A stretch of 64,000 nt of DNA from Phymatolithon calcareum (lineage: Eukaryota > Rhodophyta > Florideophyceae > Hapalidiales), in assembly GCA_977006965.1 (NCBI GenBank), contig OZ345365.1:124001-188000 (forward strand), given 5' to 3'. The notes under the pieces were generated by a model. It was given only the letters and a program-made list of their open reading frames with translations, ran no database searches and was not told the DNA's origin. Made by a program: the position numbers and the translations under genes. Position 1 is the first letter of the stretch. Every line of letters begins with the position of its first letter. Positions 57,343 through 64,000 of this stretch are shown one piece after another.

Positions 57343-57840
57343 ACACTGCATAGCTTCCATGTAAGTATTTGCCCATATTGTTGAATCTCCTGTGCCGCTT
57401 TTAATTTCAAGTGCCTTTTAAGATGATCCATCAGTTCAAGAAAGAATGCAGCGCAAAATGATGAGCATGCGGCTCCCCGCTATTTTTTTTCCAAGCACTG
57501 TAGTTTTGTTAGCATATCGAAGGTAATAAATAAATAAGTGGCATACGAGGAGGCAGAAACTACACTATTAGCCACACCCACTGTGCCGATTCAATATTCC
57601 TATGATACTTAGTGGGCGAAGGAGTAGTGCTCTTGGTCTGCGTGCACTTCGTGTCCTCGGTGAACAGCTTTTCCTCACATAGAATAAAGCAGGACAATAG
57701 ACAAATACTCGTAGCGGTGCCTTATTAGGTCAGGTGCAACACAACACAGGATTGCTGGAAACTAAAGTAATGCAATGAAAACATTGAATGGACAAGAGCA
57801 CTGCCAGTGGGCTCACGTGGGCACCGGAATGTAAATTCGT
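57343..57840 (-). repeat. Dispersed repeat R, copy 2
   Basis: Reverse-complement homologue of 1690-2314, over about 500 bp. It lacks the last part because the family C LINE begins there. Confidence 0.75.
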
Positions 57841-59375
57841 GGTACGAAGGATGGCGAAGGAAATGAGTTTACAATTCAAGACAGAGAGTTGTAGGTGTGG
57901 ACCAGAGGAGCGGGGAGGAGAAGACGAAATTTTGAGTGTGCTAAAATGGAGCAGAGTTCAATTCGATACGCGCGACGAGCACTAGCGGCAGAGTGGAAGT
58001 TGGTGATGTGGTTAGATAATAATGAATGCTTATTCCCCTATGGCGCTAGCAAGCAGTGCTTTTTTATTTTTCCTCTACTTAGATTACGGTAGGGCGTTAA
58101 TCCTGCTATTTAATTTTAAGCACGCTTCTTCTCTGCCTACCGCTCGTCATTAAATGATTCCACCTGTTGTTCCACGATTCGCGATTCCACAAGGATGACC
58201 AGAATCGTGGACTCTTTTCTTTATTGCTCACGTCTTGCGTGCAATGCAGAAACCCCACTCCCGAAACGCGCTCGTGTTGCGAAATTAGGAGAAAAAACCG
58301 CGTCAGACTCTTCACCGCAAACTGGCAGTTTAACCACTAAACCACAGGTGGTGATGTGGTTCGAATGCATTCTGACCTCCCAGAATTTACGCAAGTTTGA
58401 AATTCCCCTTGTGCAACTTCCATGTCATCGTCAGTAGATTAGCTCGCATGGTTGCAGGGAGAATGCTACTTTCAGATTTTGTCTATATAAGACCAGAACA
58501 GGATGGCAGAGAAGGGAGTATGGTAAATCAAGAGAACCCGAATCTTCTGAACGAGGAAAGGCAGGCGATTCTCACTATCCACTTTTCAAACGTTCAGTGC
58601 TCCCTGTGAACAAAGGGTAGTTTGTGTTCAAGAGGAGATCAGTAACCATAGGTGCACCTCGTTTCCATCCCCACAAGGTTGAGTCCATTGAATTCCCAGG
58701 AATCAAGGCGGGGTGTCACTTGGGAAGCCATATCTTTCAAACCAAAAACCACAGGAGAAAGAATTCCCCCTATATTTCTGCAAGCCCACACCTCCTCCTG
58801 TTATGCACGTAACGCCGAACACCTACAAGCCGTCTCCTAGCCCGGAGGAGCCTTTGCCTTTTTCCGAATTGGGGTCGGTTGATTCAGGGTGGATCTGGTT
58901 CTTGTGAACTCTTTGGTATATTCAGCATCTCACATTTGTGGAGGCCAGACGGTGCAAGATACCCCTTACCGTTTTGTTCCACCTCAAATTGAGAAGTTGA
59001 CTTTTGAGGGCTTTGTCAAGAATATTGCAGTTTCTGGCACATGTAGAAGGCGGTTCAGGCACAGTGGCCGCATATCGATCTCTGTTATCATTCATCAAGT
59101 TTTGAGAAATAGCTTCCCTACTAGTCTTTTTCGGGAGAATTGAGCGAGCGACTGGGATTAGTTTTTTGTTCGCTGTAGTTCAATGGAAGCATTACTCAGG
59201 GTAAGCTGGTACACAGTTTAAGAAGAGAAAGTTTAAAAACAAGTAAGATTATGAAGCGAAGCACCTTGATGACGTTATTTCCGCAGCAGCAGAGTTGCAA
59301 TTGTTCACCACTGCAAGTATTTGTTGATATCCAGTTTTTGAAAGTCACTAAAATGCGGGCGGCAACTCGGAAATA
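57841..59375. other. Spacer with weak signals
   Basis: Frames at 58713-58907 (proline-rich, KPTPPPVMHV, PSPSPEEPLPFSELGS) and 58889-59143 overlap and could be exons of a small decayed gene, but there is no family match. The minus strand at 58345-58300 resembles the 5' half of a tRNA (GTTTAGTGGTTAAACTGCC). Confidence 0.35.
58118..58345 (-). repeat. Possible tRNA-derived SINE remnant
   Basis: Minus strand: a D-arm/A-box-like GTTTAGTGGTTAAACTGCC at about 58320-58340, and downstream GAGCGGTAGGCAGAGAAGAA at about 58131-58151, which recurs after the B box at 32.4 kb. Two copies only and different internal sequence, so this is tentative. Confidence 0.35.
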
Positions 59376-59612
59376 TTTTTTTTTTGAATTTTGAATTTAG
59401 TAAACGCCCTCAGAAACACTCATAAGAAGGTAAGGGAGATGCGTTTCAGATGCTACTACCTTGGTAGCTCCGTTAAAGCCCGCAAAAGCTCGTTGCTATC
59501 GTCGTAGCCCTAGCTGCAAAAACCCTCCTCCAGAGAAGGTGGAGGGAAAAGCTTAGAGTCCACTTGTCCTGTTCGTAGGAATCTCAGCGTCGCCGTTCTA
59601 TTTTGTCTTGGT

Positions 59613-62600
59613 CTATTCCATGTCGTCATAAAAGACGATTGTGAGGAATAGTACTTTTTCAAGTGCCTTTTCAGTCTCACTAGTCTCCTCTTCTGTTAGT
59701 CGATATCTTTGAAGGTACACTTCGAGCTTGTTCATGAGAGTTGGTACGATTTCACCGAATTTGTCTTCCAGAAGTGTGGTACTCAATGGGGGAAAACGTC
59801 CGAATGCCCATTTAATCGCCAATTGGCGGTGACGTGCTTTCGGTAGTCTGATGATGGCGGGAGTAGACCCGGGAATATCATAAGGAATATTCCTCTTTCT
59901 GCTTACCTCCAAGCCTTCTCCTTCGTCTTTAAAGAGCAGGTCCCTCAACGATTTTGCTGAAACTGGCTGCTTGAGATAGGTTAGTGCCGTCTCGAATAGG
60001 TCGTGATGTAACATTGATGATATGTCACGACACACCCATTGCAATTCCTCAACGTCTCTTTCCTCTCTTGGGACTGCGAACAAGCCCATTTTCCTTGTTC
60101 TGGCTCGTTCAAGCATTCGTAACGCGAGAACTAATCTTCTGTCTTCCGCATTATGTATGCGACAGAGAAGACGCGATTCGATTTTTTGCGATTGGACCAA
60201 ATACTTGTCCAAAAAAAGTCTTCTCCACGTCTGCAATAGCTGTTTGAACTCTTGTCGTCCATGGCGTCAGGTGCATGGCATATTCCCATCTTGGCTGTAT
60301 CAAGGCCTTGTACAACTTGATTGCTTTTAAGGGGCTGAGTCCCCGGGCTGTTACACCGAGGGATCTCAGCTGATACACTGCTATCTTGGCCTGTCGGATG
60401 CGTTCAAGCATTTTCTTGTCGGTAACTCCCTCACTGCCGAGTGATATGCCAAGGTATGGGACTTCTTTGACTTTTGTCAGCGTTTTCCCGGAAATCTTGA
60501 ATGTGGGTGATCTTGTGCCTTCGGAGAGAAGAACTTCGCTCTTCCCGGCTTTCGTGTTCCACCTCATTTGTCTATCTCTTGCCCATTGCGAAGAAATATT
60601 TAACAGTCTCTGTAGTCCGACTGGTGATTTTGCCGTTAGTAGCATGTCGTCCGCGAAAAGAACTGCTGCCACGTCGGCAACATCCCTTGGAACTTGGCTT
60701 ATTCTTTCTGCGAATTCGTCCATGAATAGATTATACAAACTTGGGCTCAGCGGGGATCCCTGAGGTACTCCCCTGTCGATTAGAAACCACTTTTGCTGGG
60801 TATCGCCAATCCTTGATATCCAGGACGGTGTCAAGAAAGCCTCGATCATCTCGCATAGGTCTTGTGGTAGAACAACTCTCATTCGCTCTTGCAAGTACTT
60901 TCGTGGGACTGTGTCGTACGCTGCCGTCAAGTCCAATACTGCAATGCATCCCTGCCCTCGGTTCTGTAGTTCCAGAGCCCTTAAGATTGCTAGCTCCGTG
61001 CTCTTGCCTTTTTGGAATCCCAGGGATTTTGTGGTTCTTGTATCTTCGGCGGAGCATAATATCCAGTGCTGACTCAATAATCTTTCGGACTTGACTCAGT
61101 AAAGATATTGGTCGGAAATTTTTTGGATCGTCATGGGCTCCTTTCTTGTGCAGCGGGACTAGGAGAGCTTTTAGCCACGCTGTCGGGAGAACTCCACATC
61201 TTCCGCAGGCGGTCCACAGCTCAAAGACGAGGTCTGCACTTCTATACAGGTCAGCTTTCATCATTTCGGTCTTCACCTCATCCAGCCCTGGGGCCTTCTT
61301 GGTCGGAGCTTTGAGGAGTGCGTTTCTGATAAGGACGCGCATATGCGAAGGGCAACGGAAATAGGAGGATCTTTGTCGCCATCCTCCTTCATCTCGGCAT
61401 GTCTGGGACACGTGAGCAGTGAACAGTGTTTTGTGCAATGGACGGCCAGTCATCTTGTTCCTTGACGTTCTTCTTGTCCTCATCTTCTGCATTCTAGCGA
61501 TTTGCTCAATCGCCTTGGACCCATCCTTTTCTTCTACATCATCTAGGTATTCTTGATACTGCTGCCGCTTTCTTTTGTTCACCAACTTCCGTATCTCTTT
61601 ACGGCATTCCTCATATCGCTGCCAAGCCTCCTCTGAATCCTGTTCACGAGCTTTCTTGTGTAGTTTCTTGCGACGTTTAGACATCCGTTCAAGAGTTCTG
61701 TTCCAAAACGGTTTGTAGCGCAGCGGGTTTGTTTTCTTCTGTCTCCATGGTTCACATAGCGTTTCGACACTTCTGTCGTATAGTCGGTCTAGTTGTTCAC
61801 GGGAACTGCACCGTTTCAAATCCTCGACGATTCCTGGAATGGTCTTTCCGTATATTTCCCGAACATGCTCTTGCATTCTGTCATCCCTCCATAGCTTCAC
61901 CGATATTCGAGGCTTTTGGACCCTTCTATGCTCTTGTCGAGTCGGGAAACTGGTTGTTACTGGTCGGTGTTGCGTATTACCAGTCCATACATCTGTTGGT
62001 GAACTGACCGCTGTCGGTGTAATGCCTTTGCTTACGAAAAAGTCGATGTTGCTCTTATAGCGCTTTGTGCGGAAACTGAAACCTGTCCAGGTTTTAACAT
62101 CCCAGTTCTTAGCTGCTGCCCAACGAACAATTTGGTTGCCCCTCCTATTTGAGCGTAGGTCCCATCTGAGGTGGCAAGCGTTCCAATCACCGCACACAAT
62201 TGCCTTGCCTCGTGCATATGTATTCACCATGGTGAGGCATTTGTCAGTTTCAGATCTGGTTGCTGCCGGCGATATATAGACAGCTCCAACTTTCGTATCT
62301 CCCAATTGCGCGATAATCAATAGGAAATTTGTTTCCGCGTGCTTGAAGATCAGTCGGCTTCCACAAAGGTTGCGGAAGAAAAGAGAGACACCTCCAGAGT
62401 GTCGACCAGTCTGAGGAGGCGGGCGCACTGCGTTGAAGGAGAAGAAATCAGCCCGAATTTTCCCTTCTGGTCTCAAATGTGTTTCTGTTATTGCCACCAT
62501 GTCGATTCCATGGTTTCTCATCATTTTCTCTAGGTACGTTGGGGTTTCCGGGGAGCCGCCAACATTTAAGGTTGCCAGACGCCACCTCTTCTTAAATAGC

Positions 62601-62653
62601 ATTCTTCGTGGTTGTCTCTTGGGGACCCGCAAGAGCGTCTGATGTCGTATCAT
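59613..62653 (-). pseudogene. ORF2: AP endonuclease and reverse transcriptase, two frameshifts
   Basis: From ATG 62653: apurinic endonuclease (LATLNVGG, AITETHLR, VCGDWNACH, and an NTQHRPVT stretch in place of the usual SDH), a basic linker (RKKLHKKA), then RT fingers (LVPLHKKG, NFRPISLLSQVRKIIESAL). A frame change near 61050 leads to AVLDLTAAYDTVP, GVPQGSPLSPSLYNLF and the catalytic VLFADDMLL (about 60650). A second frame change at an A run (about 60185 on the plus strand: GATTTTTTGCG) leads to the C-terminal region (60236-59613). It makes the DNA nick and copies the element RNA at the target. With the two frameshifts this copy is inactive unless they are sequence errors. Confidence 0.9.
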
Positions 62654-64000
62654 TTGGAACTTCGGAATTGTGGTTCGAGTCTTCTACTGCCCCTTGCGCA
62701 GCTATTTCGGCCGCTTCTGGGATGGCGATTTCAGCTGCTCCAGGATTAACTTCTGTTTGTAAGCCAGGTGGGACATCATCCGTCTCTCTGTCAGTAGTAT
62801 CTGTATTCCCTGTCGCATTGCACTGTTCCGGACGAAAATCTGGTGACACCAGGTTTCGCCTCTCTGCGGTCACTGTGCTCTCCACACAAAGGTCGAAGAA
62901 TCTTCTGTTGGCAGCTTTCGCCATTCCTTGGTACCAATCTCGCGCAACAATATTGTCTGCCTTTGCCGCACAGTATCTCGCTCTTCCCCGTACCTTCCCC
63001 ATGTTTCTTTTCTGGGCTTCGTGAGCGTTTACTGTGTTGCGTGTGCTCAGCGCGTTCTCAAATGCGCTGAACCGTGGCATGTGAATCATGTTCCCTGAGC
63101 GACAGAGACTGATAATGTGCGTTGAATCCACTTTCTCAACAAGGAGCTCCATTACTGAGTTTCCAATGAAGGAGACGTGCAAGAGGCGCCTATTTGCTAG
63201 CAGGTCCCGCACAGCTTCCTCAATGTACGCCCGGTCTGTTTTCGGGAGGTTCTTAAAGTACAGAGGTTCCACCAACGGGCTCTTGTGGGTTCTCATCATT
63301 GGCCCCATTCGTTCCGTGAATGCAACCAATTTCGGTCTATCTTCATCGGAGACCTTAGGATTACTCTCTGCTCCTCGTGCAGCCTTCAGGTACGTCGGCC
63401 TTGCAATAGCCTGCTCTGTGGCGTCCGTTAAACTGGGAAATTCTTCTTCAGATGGGTTGTCCCGTGTCGGTCCCGCATTCGCATCGGCTGTCATCTCTGG
63501 CTGACTGCGTTCCTTCAAACTCCTGTTTTCTTCTTTGAGGGTACCCACTTCTGCTTCGAGTATGGTCACCCGATTTACGGTGTCCATGTGTTTCCTTTCA
63601 AGCTCTTCCAACCTCTTTGAAAGAGAGTCGTAATCTCTAGAATTTATCTGCGGCCTCAATGGCTCCATTACGGTAGCCTCTAGCTGGGATCCTGCCGCCT
63701 CCCTAGGGGTCACAGGGACTCTTCTCGTGCTGGCGCTATTTGCTCCGCCTTGAATGGCCGCGGCCATCTCGTCAACAAACGACGAAACGTCTTTTCCGTT
63801 CTTCCTCGAAGGGCATTTGCCGCATTTAAGCATCAGAGGAACCGTGCCGTACCCTCCCGTCATGCTCAATGTTCCCCTCTGTTCACACCCAAAGCAAGGG
63901 ACCATGGTCCTAATCGAGGGAAACATTTGCCGAGTTGGATTGTCTTTCACGGTGGCTGGCTGATTTCCATCTCGTGGAGCGTCCCGGATATCTTCTGCTT
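62592..64000 (-). CDS. ORF1 of the family D retrotransposon (partial at window edge)
   Basis: The frame is open to the right edge; a first ATG within the window is at 63926 (MFPSIRTMVPCFGCEQ) and the codon at 63950 is GTG. A zinc-ribbon-like pair (PCFGCE, LKCGKCPSRK) lies at the start, a coiled coil follows (LSKRLEELERKHMDTVNRVT, EVGTLKEENRSLKER), then a conserved globular part (FKNLPKTDRAYIEEAVRDLL, VSFIGNSVMELLVEK) and a Pro/Ala/Glu-rich tail. This is the layout of LINE RNA-binding ORF1 proteins, which package element RNA. It is intact as far as seen and overlaps ORF2 by 62 bases in another frame. Confidence 0.8.
   Translation of the reverse strand, partial: AEDIRDAPRDGNQPATVKDNPTRQMFPSIRTMVPCFGCEQRGTLSMTGGYGTVPLMLKCGKCPSRKNGKDVSSFVDEMAAAIQGGANSASTRRVPVTPREAAGSQLEATVMEPLRPQINSRDYDSLSKRLEELERKHMDTVNRVTILEAEVGTLKEENRSLKERSQPEMTADANAGPTRDNPSEEEFPSLTDATEQAIARPTYLKAARGAESNPKVSDEDRPKLVAFTERMGPMMRTHKSPLVEPLYFKNLPKTDRAYIEEAVRDLLANRRLLHVSFIGNSVMELLVEKVDSTHIISLCRSGNMIHMPRFSAFENALSTRNTVNAHEAQKRNMGKVRGRARYCAAKADNIVARDWYQGMAKAANRRFFDLCVESTVTAERRNLVSPDFRPEQCNATGNTDTTDRETDDVPPGLQTEVNPGAAEIAIPEAAEIAAQGAVEDSNHNSEVPNDTTSDALAGPQETTTKNAI

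Larger units (their letters stand above)
59376..64000 (-). mobile_element. Near full-length two-ORF non-LTR retrotransposon, family D
   Basis: On the minus strand: ORF1, overlapping ORF2 with AP endonuclease and reverse transcriptase, and a 3' untranslated region to the A-rich tail at 59376. The 5' end is beyond the window. It is the longest LINE here and the reference for families A-C, which share its C-terminal region. The solo 3' end at 12.9-13.1 kb belongs to the same family. Confidence 0.92.

Noticed and set aside
60741-61094. Plus-strand frames over the family D retrotransposon
   Set aside because: Antisense of the endonuclease/RT ORF2, which has clear catalytic motifs.
1-64000. CRISPR array, phage or bacterial operon
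   Set aside because: No regular spaced repeats and no bacterial gene organisation; the content is eukaryotic transposons and large single genes.

Overview
The window is nuclear DNA of a eukaryote with few or no introns in its genes: long single-exon reading frames sit in islands separated by kilobases of decayed mobile elements. An intron-poor NB-ARC/WD40 receptor, a cysteine-rich netrin-domain-like (TIMP-like) secreted protein and a very mixed transposon load (non-LTR retrotransposons, hAT, piggyBac, Tc1, pogo, TNP2-like) would fit a red macroalga of the Chondrus type. That assignment is inference; nothing here is diagnostic.

Layout. 0-2.4 kb: a 5'-truncated LINE and a 0.6 kb dispersed repeat (R1). 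2.4-6.4 kb (minus): a large NLR-like gene (helical N-terminus, NB-ARC, about 11 WD40 repeats) with a one-base frame break near its N-terminus. 7.4-12.2 kb: two tandem copies of a unit of about 2.0-2.3 kb, each holding a decayed gene for a secreted repeat protein that looks like a beta-solenoid. 12.2-21 kb: LINE pieces, spacer and several long palindromes. 21.2-22.4 kb: the netrin-like secreted protein gene. 22.4-33 kb: more LINE pieces, a pogo transposase remnant, a TNP2-like remnant (U1) and a fragment of an NAD(P) transhydrogenase gene. 33.4-34.1 kb: a broken second copy of the netrin-like gene's 3' end with a forward-reverse-forward rearrangement. 34.16-39.91 kb: a complete hAT transposon with exact 8-bp target duplication and one premature stop in its transposase. 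39.9-43.1 kb: a Tc1-type transposon split by a LINE. 43.1-43.5 kb: a small hAT-like non-autonomous element. 45.4-47.8 kb: a piggyBac element with intact transposase. 47.8-52.5 kb: the second TNP2-like remnant (U2) and an antisense companion frame. 53-59 kb: LINE and repeat remnants. 59.4-64 kb (minus): a near full-length two-ORF non-LTR retrotransposon running off the right edge.

Real host genes number about two (the NLR-like receptor and the netrin-like secreted protein), plus decayed host-derived sequences (the solenoid pair, the transhydrogenase fragment and the netrin-like fragment). Everything else recognisable is mobile DNA, often nested. Two patterns cut across the window: non-LTR families share a similar 3' end, and several long palindromes have a centre of exactly one base, which together with the forward-reverse-forward rearrangement suggests replication template switching.
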